DNA of 64,000 nt from Glandiceps talaboti (GCF_964340395.1 NC_135551.1:12486379-12550378); one strand, 5' to 3'. Positions 46,934 to 63,697 are shown, numbered from the stretch's first letter. Made by a program: numbers and translations. The notes: generated by a model from the sequence alone, not told the origin.

Positions 46934-47177
46934 GGGAACTTGCAATCCAAACAGAGCATGCTCAGATGCAAAGGACTATGGGATTATCTGTGGTTATCGT
47001 AATACCTAATCTGGAGCTACTGATAAAATCAACCTCCCACAAAGATCAGGGTGACTCTGAATTGATCATTCGCGGTTATAAACAATGTAACAATATTGTT
47101 TACAATACTAATTGATTAGTATTTATTATCACATTCCCCATGATGCAACATTCAACATGGCGGGTTTGCAAGTTCCC
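46934..47177. mobile_element. TA-flanked MITE at TRAPPC3 3' end
   Basis: TIRs GGGAACTTGCAA...TTGCAAGTTCCC, flanked by TA on both sides, about 244 bp, no coding capacity. A TA duplication suggests a Tc1/mariner-like source. On the minus strand it carries AATAAA (complement at 47,128-47,133), about 255 bp past the TRAPPC3 stop, so it may provide that gene's polyadenylation signal. Confidence 0.75.
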
Positions 47178-47385
47178 TATACTGCCACTTTGATGTTGGA
47201 TATTGAGTTCCTGTCTTGGTACATTATATTATATACAGTCATACAATCCAGAATATATTTGAGTAATGACATTTTCAAATCTGTGTCTTCCCTATTTTAC
47301 CATCAAATGGTCTGATCCACCATTGAGAACAGATGGATTATACCATTGCGTATGTAGGGGTGATTGGCTATCAAATTTTGAGTAT

Positions 47386-50839
<3,454 letters not shown>

Positions 50840-51165
50840 AATTTATCGTCACAGAACACTACTTAAAAGAGTAAATTTGCAGAAAAGACAGGCGATATTC
50901 GTGTCTCATTCAGTAATAATAAACACTTCCGGTAAAATATGTTTGTTTGTTATTACTTTTCTAAATATCCGTACTAATATCCCCTCCTGTTACGAATTGA
51001 CCACCCCTGTAAACTAATGGAAGAAACCAACCAATTTCCGACTTCAGTGAAATACATGAGAAGACAAATGAGTTGTGAACGATTTAGTCACTGCGGAAGA
51101 TACGTGTACGTTGACAATATTACGATGTTTTATACTTTCCCTAGACAGTCAGCGAGTTATCGAAC
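50840..51165. promoter_or_regulatory. Probable bidirectional promoter, TRAPPC3 / SAM-domain gene
   Basis: 326 bp separate the divergent start codons. CACTTCCGG at 50,934-50,942 is an ETS-family site (CCGGAAGTG on the minus strand), and TGCGGAAGAT at 51,092 is a second, weaker one. No TATA box is evident. ETS sites without TATA are typical of divergent housekeeping promoters. CpG density rises into the region after 51,420. Confidence 0.6.
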
Positions 51166-51223
51166 ATGGCCTTCATAAACATTCGCAGTTGGACCACTCA
51201 AGAAGTAACCGAATGGATGAAAG
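51166..51223 (+). CDS. First coding exon of a SAM-domain protein
   Basis: ATG at 51,166 in GAACATGGCC, 19 codons plus one base, then AAAG|GTAAGA. The translation, MAFINIRSWTTQEVTEWMK, ends in the W-x5-V-x2-W(L/M)K start of a SAM (sterile alpha motif) domain. From memory the spacing resembles the N-terminus of SAMD8 (sphingomyelin-synthase-related), but other SAM proteins start the same way. The exon is too short for a firm family assignment. A helical SAM domain would act in protein-protein contact. The rest of the gene lies downstream. Confidence 0.7.
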
Positions 51224-53826
51224 GTAAGACCGTATACAAAACTATTTGTATTTTTGATAACACCCGAAATTTGTTTATAAAATTGTAAAGTTGACAAAGT
51301 TTTCGTGCACGACCGGTCACCAAACTTTTGAAAGGCCGAATTCCAACTTCAAGTTTGTGCTTTGGTAGGACTATTGGTATGTTAGGCTGTTGAGACATTG
51401 ACGTAACCGAATTAGTCGTAATTGTCGAGGAAACAGTGTCGATGTCGCACCCGTACGGCCGGCGGCACCGAAATAGGGTGAACGTTCAAGTCACTGTTCT
51501 ACGTCGTGAGACGTGAGTGCGCCTCTGCACTGATTTTTAGGTCACAAGTGGAAACGTTCTCCCGATGATTGAAAAGTCGTTCTCACGTCTATCACAGAAG
51601 TCTTTTGTATCTCATTTATTTCGTAGCTTTCAAACCACAAAACTTTGACCTTGAAATGACAATGTCAGTGAACTGTGTTTTTTTTGTTCTTTCTCCCATT
51701 CCTATACAAAAATGCTATATAGATGGAGTGATCGAGTAATCGTATATATAGCAAATTGATTTCCCATGGCTCCCTTGCCTTATCCCAGCTACTTGCATAA
51801 CGTTTCCATGACAACAAAGTGTTGCTGATGTCATGAGCTGTCTGACTATGTTCTAATAAAATGAGAATTCTGTGAAGATAATATTGATTTAAACTACCTA
51901 TACCTGTTTGTATTAAATGGAATAGCTTCCCATTCAGATAATCTCACATATAGATGCTGTAATATTGCAATAATTTTATCCTTTTTTGAAATATGATTTA
52001 CATTTTAGTCATATTTTATCTGTAATGCTTTGACAAAAAAAGTAAAGAAATCAGTAAATGTAAAGGAAAGCAGCTATATGCTTACTGTTAATAGTTACAA
52101 TTTATTTTATTTTGATTTAATTTAATTTAATTTAATGTAATTTGTAATTTACTTGCCTTGTTCCATTACCATATCTTAGACGGTTAGTTTTATTGTTTAG
52201 CTTTTGGTACATTTTTGAAAATTGTTAGAATATTGAACAATATTTCAAACCAAATTTGTTTTGAAAGGAGACAGAAAAACAAGTTCTTCACCATTTCGAA
52301 TGGTTATCTCAGGATATTACAAGGCACTTGTATCATCTTGGTTTTTTTATACAAAGTTTTATTTCATTATATTTGTTCAGTAAATATTTTGAGATAGATT
52401 TAAGTGGCGCAAGGTGAGTTTATAAGATTTTTACTCAAAGTGAAAATCCTTCAATAAAACCACATTCCAGTATATGATTAATGTCGATGTATGTCTTCTA
52501 TAACATTACTATTGTCTTCTGGCATTGTTAGAACGGTTGATTGCATAGGAGGGATTTCCTCAACATTTCTGATACATTTGATAAATTAGGTCATCGGATC
52601 GTTTATATCTTAATACCAGATTTGAGTTCAGTCAATCGTAAGTGGTGGTTAGGATACTTCAGTAAGTACAATACTGCCAGTACCTTTGAAATATGTAGCA
52701 AAAACTATGCCTAAATATGCGATTGATGCATCTATTTGCCGTCTTATCTGGATTTGGTTTATCATTTAGGTGAGAAAAACACTCAAAATCGATTAATATT
52801 TGTGTCACAATAATTTGAGAATGTTTAGAATTTAAATCTAAAATATTTTTTATTTTCAACAAATAAAACTTTGTACATGTTTTTAAATCATATATCTCAT
52901 TATATGTACATGTACATATGATAAGACTAAGTGGCTTACATGGACATGTAATAAACTAGTGTTTTCCCTAGGATTTTCTCGTAGGATATTACTAAGATAT
53001 CATCTAATTTGCATATTGATATTTTGTTTATAAACATGTTGATGAAAATGATAAGATCACAGGCCAATTACAGGTCTGTATTAGATATGACATGCTTTGT
53101 GCACTCACTGGTGGGACTGAACAACATGACCTATCTTACAGTCTAATGCCAATATCTAATCAACTCTTTGGGGAAAACATTGGTTGTGGTTGCAAGAGAG
53201 TGTAGTTAGAATATACACATAAACGATATAAACAATCTTTAAACTACATGTGTTTATGTTTTTAAGTTAAAAATGTTGATCATAAAACTACCCTGCTGCT
53301 TTGTCGCAATAATAAACATACTTCCTTACTTCTTTTGTGAGAACAGTAAAATGCCGATCACTCTAAATCCAATATCAACAGTTGTTCTTGTTATTAAAGG
53401 TTGGGGAACCTTAGTTCCTCCAGGTGGAGTGGGGTGGGGGTGAAGGTGGGAGGTGGGGGGGGGGGATATGGTAAAATTTGCAAAACTTTCCATACTATCC
53501 ACACATGTACATGTGAACTGTAAATTAATATTGAAGGTGAACTATGATACATGTAGTCCAACACCTGGAGAGCTTAGTTTAGATTTAACTTGTTTAAAGA
53601 TTAAACTTGCCCTTTGCAAAATATTTGATATGATTTGAACCACAAACACAATGTATAAAGTTGTCAAGCTGTGAAATTTTAATAATACATTAATGTTTAT
53701 CACAGTGACATGTGTGTTTGACACATGGTTCAATCCTTGGTAAAGAATTCTTAGATCATGGAGGTATTTGCGATATATTTCTATGCTTAGATAATGTAAA
53801 CTAGAACTTAAGTGTTTCTTGTACAG
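51224..53826 (+). other. Intron 1 of the SAM-domain gene
   Basis: Begins CpG-containing (GTACGGCCGGCGGCACCG near 51,454) and becomes AT-rich. No further exon recognised. Short G-runs lie at 53,420-53,465. Confidence 0.5.
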
Positions 53827-53891
53827 TCGGAGAAAATGTAGAGCTCTATGAGTCTATGGAGATAAATTTACAAAATGTATGTCTTCTGAAT
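53827..53891 (+). CDS. Candidate second exon of the SAM-domain gene
   Basis: Acceptor TTTCTTGTACAG, phase matching the first exon (G|TC), donor AAT|GTGAGA. The 22 codons read VGENVELYESMEINLQNVCL then LN, which fits the SAM pattern (G..(Y/N)VELF....I...LL) right after the WMK of exon 1. The frame also stays open beyond the donor (VRQKD...), so the exon end is uncertain. It lies 90 bp before a MITE. RNA evidence is needed; not a firm call. Confidence 0.35.
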
Positions 53892-53980
53892 GTGAGACAA
53901 AAAGACCCTGCAAACTATCATTGTTGTGATTATTTCATACAAGTTACTGAAATGTCTGTAATGTGGCTATGGTTTGACTG

Positions 53981-54462
53981 CAATCCGATTAAAATCCGAT
54001 GTATTGTACACTTCACAATTACGTTAACTGTCGTTTGTTCTTTTGTGAGCACTCGTTACATACATCTGATACAACACCATAGGCGTTCCCGCACCAAATC
54101 TACATGTAAGTGCTGAGTGAATTCACTCAACAACTGAGAACACGTAATGAGGCAAAACAGACAGGTGCAGTTCTTCAGAGCGTTCTGTTCGGAAAGAGCC
54201 CGAGCCCAGACAATGATGTTATCGTTATTGTTTGGTGGTTCTTTTTCTTTCAATTTCGAACATTGAGTGTATAGATTGTAAGACGGATTCTGATTGGCTA
54301 CTCGTAAGTACAAGATTTGGTGTGAGAATACATGTACCAACATTATGTATGGTATTGTGTCAGATGTACATGTATGTAACAGTGCTCACAAAAGAACAAA
54401 CGATAGTAAACGTAACAGCCAAAAAGAAATCACGAAGTGTACATCAGATTTTAATCAGATTG
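53981..54462. mobile_element. 482-bp MITE, second member of the CAATCYGATT family, 9-bp TSD
   Basis: Ends CAATCCGATTAAAATCCGAT...ATCAGATTTTAATCAGATTG, with arms of about 110 bp that pair imperfectly (CGTTTGTTCTTTTGTGAGCA near 54,032 pairs with TGCTCACAAAAGAACAAACG near 54,383). GTTTGACTG is perfectly duplicated (53,972-53,980 and 54,463-54,471). Longer and more diverged between arms than the copy at 3241, so it is older or a longer parent form. Confidence 0.92.
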
Positions 54463-54777
54463 GTTTGACTGGTAACAACTATTATACATCACCTGGCAGA
54501 AACAATTGGGGCATATACACATATACAACATACTTTCATAACACCACCAGTAATGGTTTATCCAGCAAGTGAATGCAGCTGTCATTTTATAATTCCAGTC
54601 CCTAGTAACATGTTACAACTTATAAGTGACATCAGCTGTCATTTGCTAATGCTCTGACAGGTAACAGTTACATACAAGTTGACATCACCTGTCATTTTAT
54701 ATTCCTCTGTGAATTACAGTTACACTGTTATTTCATATATCCATGTGATGATGACTCTTTCGCAGCCTTCATTTTTC

Positions 54778-54863
54778 TAGCCTGGAATCCATGCGAATCA
54801 GGGTTATTTCCCCCAGGTGGGGAAATCAAAATTCAAAATCCCCATTGCCTGGATTCTAGGCTA
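54778..54863. mobile_element. 86-bp foldback (TAGCCTGGAATCC ends)
   Basis: TAGCCTGGAATCCATGC pairs with GCCTGGATTCTAGGCTA, and the middle also pairs (CCCAGGTGGGGAAATC against CAAAATCCCCA, imperfect). No target duplication is evident. Confidence 0.6.
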
Positions 54864-54971
54864 TATCACTTTGCTAGTGTCTAGTGCTATCCATGGCATT
54901 GAATCTCAAAATTTATCTCTCTTTACAGACAGAGATGATTCCATACCACTTTAGCATCTAGACTGTCATGT

Positions 54972-55245
54972 CAGGGCTCAAAATTAACAGTAGTCCCATG
55001 TCCACAGACTACCAATTCTCGTCATGGTTACCATAATTTACAGCTGGTAGCCCACTCAGGCTACCACTGATTATGTAATGATTCAAAGGATGGAAGATTT
55101 ATGGACATGAAAGTATTTTTCCAATAGAGGAACTCTGTTTTCAGTTAAGGAATACAGGGCTACAGGTCACAATCCCTGGGCTACCACTTTCTGAAATTGG
55201 TAGCCCACTAGGACTACCAAAGAAAAAAGTTAATTTCAAGCCCTG
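54972..55245 (+). mobile_element. hAT-like MITE with CAGGGCTYRAAATTAA ends, copy 1
   Basis: TIRs CAGGGCTCAAAATTAAC...GTTAATTTCAAGCCCTG, flanked by CATGT (54,967-54,971 and 55,246-55,250). The interior has repeated GGTAGCCCA / TGGGCTACC motifs. Same family in reverse orientation at 58,377. A fragment with ATTTGAAATTAACATTTTAC lies at 57,815-57,880. Confidence 0.8.
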
Positions 55246-55454
55246 CATGTTGGTGAATTGTATTTTCTTTAGTACATTTTGACCCAATCACTGGTCCAAT
55301 CCTCTAGTACAGAGTATTATTGTTGGTACCTGAAATAGAATATTACTGCCTAGGCCCATCATAAAAGTAACTAACATTTGATTTCTTGGTTGTCACCATA
55401 ACTTCCGTTCCATACACTTCAAATGCATTACTATAAGTGTGCTTGAGAATAGAT

Positions 55455-55620
55455 TCAACCTTCTTGTACTATTTTGACCCTCTAGGATGAGGTAAAAAGC
55501 TGGTGCAGGTACAGAGAATACAAATGTAAGTCAACCTTCTTGTACATGTACATGTACTACATTTTGTATTTTGACCCTCTGGCATGAGGTAAAAAGCTAG
55601 TGCAGGTACTGAGAATAGCA
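55455..55620. repeat. Tandem duplication, about 85-bp unit
   Basis: TCAACCTTCTTGTAC, TTTTGACCCTCT, ATGAGGTAAAAAGCT and GTGCAGGTAC are repeated in order twice. Confidence 0.8.
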
Positions 55621-56128
55621 TTCTCATCCAAGTAACAAAGCCATCTATGAAGGCCCACCATGCACCATACAATGTACTCAGCAGGCATCCTGTAGCTGAT
55701 TTTAGAAGTACATGTACATGGAGCTGGTAAAAATTAAATATGAAAATAAGGTGGTGATATCTGCATGTAGGGTTGACATTAAATAGATCTGTACAATGAT
55801 GGAAATGTACTGCTTGAAACAAAGTACTTTTTAACTCCTGAAAAAATAACTGACAAAAGATTGCAGAGTAGCTGGTTGTATTTGCCGGATACCCTGTCCT
55901 TATTTCCATCCCTGTTAGTGTTAGGAGATAGGACTACATATATACATTGTACATGTAGGCGCTGGGTCAAAGTACATGTACATGTAAATGTAAAAAAATC
56001 CCAAAAAATTCAGTCAAGCAAGTGAGGACTTTGAGAGTCTAGTAATATCCATGATGTGGAAGAATAGCAGCAGTCATTATCAAATTCTCTAATCTATTTC
56101 TGAAATTATTGATACTGATTTATGATAA

Positions 56129-56175
56129 CGATCATCTAATCTAATCTAATCTAATCTAATCTAATCCAATGTGAT
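56129..56175. repeat. (ATCTA)n short repeat
   Basis: About seven copies of ATCTA followed by degenerate copies. Confidence 0.8.
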
Positions 56176-56533
56176 CTAATCCAATTAATTTATCACAGTA
56201 TTGATTACATGTAGTGTACTACTCACTCAACTCAACCAATCATGTCTTAGAAGTGTGCAGCTATGAAATCACTCATACTAATCTGCAAATGACTCTTTCC
56301 GCATGTGTCCGAACCATTTTGGTTTCCATAGTTACACTTCATTCTTATTGCAAGCAGAGGAAATTATTTTCTATTAGCCTTCCAAGTATATATATACCGC
56401 AGGCATAGATGGATTTCCTTTTTAACTACCCACTGATGTCATTCACTACAAATAATCAAGTAAATTTAGATATATATATGTATTACTATTTGTGAGTATC
56501 GAATTATCAGTTAACTCATAGTGAACAAAATAA

Positions 56534-56670
<137 letters not shown>

Positions 56671-57654
56671 GGACAGGAGAGAGAAAAGAGAGAGAGCAAT
56701 TTGAGAGAAATTTGATCAAATTTTATACCATACAAATGTAGATAAAGTAAATTCAGTTTCCTAGAGTGTCTCAGCCTCATAATAATGTGTCAAATATATA
56801 TATCTTAACAGTTTCAGTTTAAGACAACGATTAATAACATTAATGACATTTTTATCACTTTACCTGTGAACTACATTTAGGTAATTACTTGTGAATAGGT
56901 ATTTATTGGTTACATAAATCACATTTGGTAAGTACATTAAAGTTGTGATTGATGACTGTAGAACTCTTAAAGCATAATATTTTTTTTTCACTTTGAGTGA
57001 CAGAAATGAAGAAAACAGGATGGAAATTTGACATTTTCAGTCTTCGTGTTTTTTATTTATACTAGAATTTGCATTATGAAGAGAACTTAGATAAAGTGAA
57101 AGAAGTATTGTACTTGAAGAAGAAAAAAATGCGTTTTGTCAATCTCATAAAAAAATCATCTGTAAAAATTGAGAAAGAAGTTTAGTGACAGACTAAGGAA
57201 AAATTTGGATGCCTGTTAGTGTATATTGGATTTGATTTCTTTTTCATATGAAAACATGTTTGTCTGGAAAAATGAATAAAAAAGGAAACAAAAATCAATT
57301 GACATCCTTTTTTTTATTGAACTGAGTAGAAATAAAGTTTCAAGTTCATCATATTTGACATTTGTTGACCCCAAGTATTCAGCATTGATTTGTTGAGATT
57401 GAATTAATGAAATTTATGAGCATAATGTCCCTAGCCAATACTCAATAGGTCTTTCAGATGACAAACACTGGATACCATAATTGCAGTTTTTATTTAATTT
57501 AATTTCAGTGAGTTATATAACATTACCATTGTGAGAGAAGTGGTTTGTATTTGATGTCACTCCTAATGTATATATGTCAATGATTGTTTATCCACTGTTG
57601 AAGGGAGATAGGTTGAAGTATTTACAAAGTGGTTTTAGTTTGCAAACACTTCCT

Positions 57655-57782
57655 GGTTTTATGAACACTTTGATGAAGTTTGCATAGGTTTTATGAACAC
57701 TTTGATGAAGTTTGCATAGGTTTTATGAACACTTTGATGAAGTTTGCATAGGTTTTATGAACACTTTGATGAAGTTTGCATA
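57655..57782. repeat. Four exact 32-bp tandem copies
   Basis: Unit starting GGTTTTATGAACACTTTGAT, four times without a visible difference. Such perfect identity means recent expansion and likely length polymorphism. Confidence 0.95.
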
Positions 57783-58376
57783 GTAAAGTTTTGTAAATTA
57801 TGGTGACCATTCAGGATTTGAAATTAACATTTTACTTTGGCAGTCCCAGTCGACTACCACTTTCTGAATAAAAAGTCAAGTATGGTGACCAGTACATGTA
57901 GTGTATGTACATGATTGTACATTTGTATTTTTGAACTTAAAATAGTGCATCCCATTAGAAATATGTGTGTTCTTTGAATATTTTTGTCTAGAGGTTAACC
58001 GTGGCTTTGAATCTCATCTCACGTCTACATGTACCTCAGTAAAATGCTGAGATGAACAAGAGATCTTGACTTTCGAAGCTTGTAGAATAAAAATACACAT
58101 CCACATTCCTTAGAAATCTTTAGTCTTCTAAATTGTTGCACACTCACCAGTATACATGTACATGTACTGTGAGCCTGCTACAAGCTGTAAATTATGGTAG
58201 CTACATTTACGTGACAAGAATTGTAGTCTGTAAATACAGGATTGCCATCATTTTTGAGCCTTGCCATACATACATTGTACATGTATACAAATGAATGTAG
58301 GTGAAGGTTAGGGTCCTTCACACTGTAGTTGTGACAAAATTTTTGTTTTAAAGGTTTAGGTATCAATCATTCAATC

Positions 58377-58699
58377 CAGGGCTTGAAATTAATCTTTTTC
58401 TTGATTGTCATAGTGCATTAGTGGGCTACCAATTTCAGAATGTGGTAGCCCAAGGATGGTGATCCATACAATGTAGTCCCATATTGCTGAAATGAAAACA
58501 GAGTTCCTCTATAGTATTAGTATTGGAAATATGTGTTATCAAAATACTTTCATGTCCATAAATCTTCCATCATCTGAATCATCGCATACCAGTAATCTTT
58601 GGTAGTTTGAGTGGGCTACCAGCTGCATTTTATTATGGTAGCCCCATGACAAGAATTTGTAGTCTGTGGATATGGGACTACTGTTAATTTTGAGCCCTG
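58377..58699 (-). mobile_element. hAT-like MITE with CAGGGCTYRAAATTAA ends, copy 2
   Basis: Reverse orientation relative to 54,972-55,245. Shared stretches on the complement: AACAGTAGTCCCAT, CCACAGACTAC, GGAAGATTTATGGACATGAA. TIRs CAGGGCTTGAAATTAA...TTAATTTTGAGCCCTG. The flanks CAATC/TAATT show only a degenerate duplication. Confidence 0.8.
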
Positions 58700-58819
58700 T
58701 AATTAGACAGTGAATTTATAAAGCACCAATTTTCACGATGATGTAGAGCTCAGAGGTGCTAAACAGTTAGAATGCTTTGGAGAATTGATATATCTTTATA
58801 ATTCCTCTAAGTTCTAGAA

Positions 58820-59100
58820 GGCATTCACTGTTCAATTTAGTCGTATTCCTAATGCTACATGTAATGTTTACCATAATGTCATATTCCTAATGCTATTGTT
58901 TACCATACATTGTATAAGATGCAGAATTCACTGTTCGTTTTCGTCATATTCCTAATGCTAGTGTTTACGATTTTGTCGTATTCCTAATGCTAGTGTTTAC
59001 CATGTACATTTTGTATAAGGTGCAGAATTCACTTCATTTTCATCGTATACATGTATGTATTCCTAATGCTAGTGTTTACCATATATAAGGTGCAGCATGG
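58820..59100. repeat. Complex tandem repeat (TATTCCTAATGCTAGTGTTTACCAT)
   Basis: About five spaced copies of ATTCCTAATGCTA(G)TGTTTAC, and three of AAGRTGCAGAATTCAC or its shortened form, arranged as a higher-order repeat. Confidence 0.75.
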
Positions 59101-61230
59101 GTATCTCTGTAACAAATGAAAAGTAGATATTGATTTCATCATAATATAGAATGACATCATATTGAAATTTCATTGACACATGATTGATAGGTTTTTTAAA
59201 GATGTACAATGTACATGTAATAGGAACTCATTTGACAAAATAGAACAGCAAAACACTCTCATACATGTATAAATAGTATCTATTATTGGTTTCATTTTCC
59301 ATCATCTCAACTTATATTTTTCTGCAATCTAGGTACTTTTTTAAGGCATTGGACAATTTATCCCAGATCATAAATTGCATACATATAGATGTACATTTGT
59401 ATGAAATTATGAACTTGAGTTATAACTAAGGTATATACATTTATTTTATATTTGTTTTTTGTGTGTGCAAAGGGGTTGGTGGCCTAATGTACTGAATAAA
59501 CTATGTACATTGTACATTGTACATACGTACATACATACATTGTACACATACGTACATGTACAAAAATGTACTTACGTATGTATCGAATAACTAAGGTATT
59601 GTCCATACATCCTGTACTGGTAGATACATGTATATCATAATCATACATGTATAAGTATATGATATATGTAAAATGATTCGTGTGGTGAAACCATCAACAT
59701 TGAATGGGCAGTACACACATGTAGTTAAAGGAAAAAAGGTTGTACACTGCATACATGCCATAAACTACATTGTACATGTAGTATGTACATTGTATGTTTG
59801 GATATTTTACCAATGAAAGTCTTCCAGCAACTCAGCACAGGAAGTCATTACTTTCAATGTCTTGCTTACAACAACCAGTGAAAAGCCCACTTTTGTATAC
59901 CCTTAGATTATATTTGTACAATTTAAGTCAAACTTTAACCTCTAACTTAATAGCCTTTACAAAGAGATGAAAGTGTGTGTTGAGTAATGTCAATTACTAT
60001 GACAACAGTCACCATAAGTGTACCCTCGATGTTAGGCAAATTTTCTTGTTGTGAGTCAAAATGAGAAAAAAACTGTGATTTCTTGTGAGTCACCTCATAG
60101 TAAGAGATAAGGGAACGCCGAATTTTGGTGCGTCACTAGTCAGTGGTACATGTCAAATTGGCTTAGACAGCACTCTGGTCACCATCATCATAAACACTTT
60201 AAGTTCTCCTTCAAATGAAATACAATCTACTCACTACTACCACAAAGTACACACTTTATAAGTAAAAATTATGATTTATGTTTCTCTTATGTGAAATATG
60301 AATTAAACAATCAATAATCAATTTTAAGCAGTATTCACTAATCAAATCAGATTGTTTATTTTAATAAATAAATCATAAATGACAGGTAAAAAAGTTTAAC
60401 TTAATTGAATATTAATCAAGTTGCCTTGTCTCAAAAAGTACCTGAAACAGAAATAAATCACAATTTTTTTCTCAGAATAAAAGGGTATACATGTACATGC
60501 AATTTGAATTCTCTCAGCTGAGTTTGTTAAAATGTTCCATTATTGAAATATATTCTGGGTGTTCTACAATGTTGTAGTTTTCTTTGATCAACTCGTAAGT
60601 GGTAGTACAATTTTCAATGATTGGATAATATAATAATTGCAAATTGTAAATTGATAATAAATTGTGCTTCAATGTCATTAGTACTATTTTTTCCTATCCT
60701 GTGGAACAAGACAGCCAAGAATCTATGCAGTACAAATGTACATGTGTATGTCAGTATTTTCCATTTCTACTACCGTATAGAACCAGACAGTCTGGAACCC
60801 ATGCCTATATAATTGTACAGAATACATGTAGCATTTTGTTTCCTCTTTCACTGACAGACTTTGATGACATACAATGTAGTGACTGTGTCATGTCCCAGGG
60901 AATTGTTTCAAAACCACATATACAGTGTTAAGTTTCGTACATGTATGTACATTTGTACAACATACACGACATGTTTTAGACCATACTGTGATATTGAAAT
61001 AATATATTCATACAAACATACATGTAGGATGTACATACAATGTATGGTATATTATCTGTGATAGTACAGCTGTGATTTTAGTTGACATATGTTAACCTAT
61101 TATTATAGCTAGAAGATAACTAATATCAGATTACGATATCAAAGTGTGCTATGAATAGTTTTAAACATGTATAATTATATTTGAAAGATATCAGTTTCAT
61201 TTTAATTATCGTAAATATTTTTCCCTTGTC

Positions 61231-61408
61231 ACGTCATCGTTATGTATGATACATAATTATTTTTCAACCCGCATGTTCTATATTCTTTTTCATTTCCTAG
61301 AAATACAATTTCCTAGATTACGTCATCGTCAGTATGATACATTATTATTTTTCAACCCGCATGTTCCATATTCTTTGTCATTTCCTAGAAATACACTTTC
61401 CTAGATTA
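61231..61408. repeat. Tandem duplication, 89-bp unit
   Basis: Two copies starting ACGTCATCGT at 61,231 and 61,320, sharing TTATTTTTCAACCCGCATGT and CATTTCCTAGAAATACA, about 90% identical. Each unit begins with ACGTCA, a CRE-like half site. Confidence 0.88.
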
Positions 61409-62229
61409 CGTAGAAGTAATGTTTTCAAAGTTAATTAAATCTCTTCATTCATGTAGTACCTGTCAATGTACACTGTATGGAGATACAGGCGACAGTTGTT
61501 GCTAGCATCGTGTTGTCATTTGTTGATCAAAACTGTTGTACCAGATGGGGGCTCAAATTTAAATTTTACTTGTGGTCGTCATATTTAGCCGTTGAAGTCA
61601 ACGCATTATAACAGTCACTGTAATTTAAATAAATACAGAAGAACTGAACCTGTCAAAATATACTACACGGTTGTGTGGCTACAGTTGTGTTGTCATTATT
61701 TGATCAAAAACATTGCACAAGAAAATGCTCAAATTTCAAGTCTACTCATGGTCTCCAGATTTTAACCAAGTCAACTCTTTCAGCTGCAAATCTCTGTTGG
61801 TCTAATAGACAACTAACTTATCATTATATTTGGTACTTGTTGTCTAGATACGATATTTATTTATAAATAAGTCTATGTGTCCTCAACTGCTGTTAATGTC
61901 GAGTCCTGCTACATTCAACTGAATAAAATCAATGCATTAGTTGTAAGTGAAGGCAGAAGAAATGACCCAATTCTTGATACATGTGTACATATATTTCCTT
62001 CTCTGTATTACCTTTAAAATTGCTGGGAAATGCACTACGAGTGCAGACAGTAAGATTTTGAAAATATTGTAGAACGGTATAGACTGAATACTAGACTCAA
62101 CTTCAAATTCACAAAATTGACTAATATGAGGTGTTGAACAAATACACTAACACTAACATCTTATCAGTTTAATTTCTGTTGTATCTGGATTGCATACAGA
62201 GAGGAATTATCATATCAAGCAATTTTACA

Positions 62230-63120
62230 TGTTTACAAGTAAAACAATAAAATTTGGCTGCCATATTAGAATGAAAATACAAGTAATTTCACATACAAAG
62301 TAAGCCATCATATACATTTTGTAGACTAACACCAATCCCTTACGATTTGTTTTGTCTTATAATCTTCAAATGTCTTCATTTTGTTGTTCAATTCTGGAAA
62401 ATGTCTTCAATTTTTTTTTTTTTTTCAATTTATAAAATATTTTTTCACTATTACAAGTTGTCTCCCAAAGGCTTATTGCTCACCCAACTGTTTGCAATCA
62501 TTCATTCAGGTCACTATTTCACACAAAAGAACACATTTGTCTTGAAAAAAAAATTTCAATTAGAAAGCCCAGCGTCTTAGAGCAAGTGTGGCTGTTATAT
62601 TTGAAACACAGTGGCTGCTGTTTTAAAATAAAAAAATTGTAATTTCCCATGTACATATACAATGTAGTGGAATAGCATAAGGAAGCGGTCATATAAATCC
62701 AATACAGTAAAACTAGGCTATTACATTTAAACAAAAGTGAAATGAGAAAGATGGCATAGTTTTCAAAAATAGATGAAATATTAAATGAAGTCTGTACACA
62801 TATGTATTTAGAACAGTAAAAGGAAGCTGTCATATTAAAGCAAAAATATGAGAAGCGAGCATAATTTTTTTTAAACAGAAGAAATTTCAAATATACATAC
62901 AAAATTTACTACAGTAGAATAGTGAAAGTAAGCTATCGTATGAAAATAGAGGGTAAAATCAGGCCACTCTAAAACAATATATTTGTTTAAAAATATCAGT
63001 TATTTCACATGTAATAGAATGGTAAACATAGGGCACTATATTAAAACAAAAATAAATTTAATTTCACCATTGAAATATAGAACCAGATCAGCTAAGAAAA
63101 CTATAGTGCCATATTAATTT
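62230..63120. repeat. Degenerate tandem array, about 60-130-bp units
   Basis: Recurring order: AATTTCACATGTA, a GTAGAATAGTAAA-like stretch, GGAAGCTGTCATATTAAA, then AACAAAAAT. At least seven diverged occurrences. AT-rich, non-coding. Confidence 0.6.
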
Positions 63121-63642
63121 AATAAATGTTAAAATAAAAATGATGCGAAAATACTACTAAATGCCACAGCAATACGTATACAGCTACATTGTAGATGGTT
63201 GTATGGTAAGCTGTACTTTATAATCACCCCTAGGCTAGAATCTAGGACAACTGTAGATTTACCACTCTGATTTATGACCTGTGTATAAGTAAATTTATGG
63301 AACTGTTTGCTGTTAACCTTTGTATTGGCTATTAGTAGGGGACTCGTTTCTTTAAGTTCATGACATTGTGTCTTCAAGGAACGCCAATATACAATGTAGT
63401 TTATGCATAGGTATACAGATTACAAATTATATCTATAATACTTAGCAGGAGCTGGGGGGAGGGGGTATTTTCCAATTCAGCGGAATGAATTAGAAAAATA
63501 TTTAGCAGAGTTATGTTTGCGAAAAAAGATTTACATGAAGTTTGTTGGATTCATTGCTGTCAGTGATGCCTGTCGAGTGCTACTCATATGAAATAATTTG
63601 ACAAGTGCAGAAATAAACCTGTTTTTTTTGGGATACCGAGTG

Positions 63643-63644
63643 CC

Positions 63645-63697
<53 letters not shown>

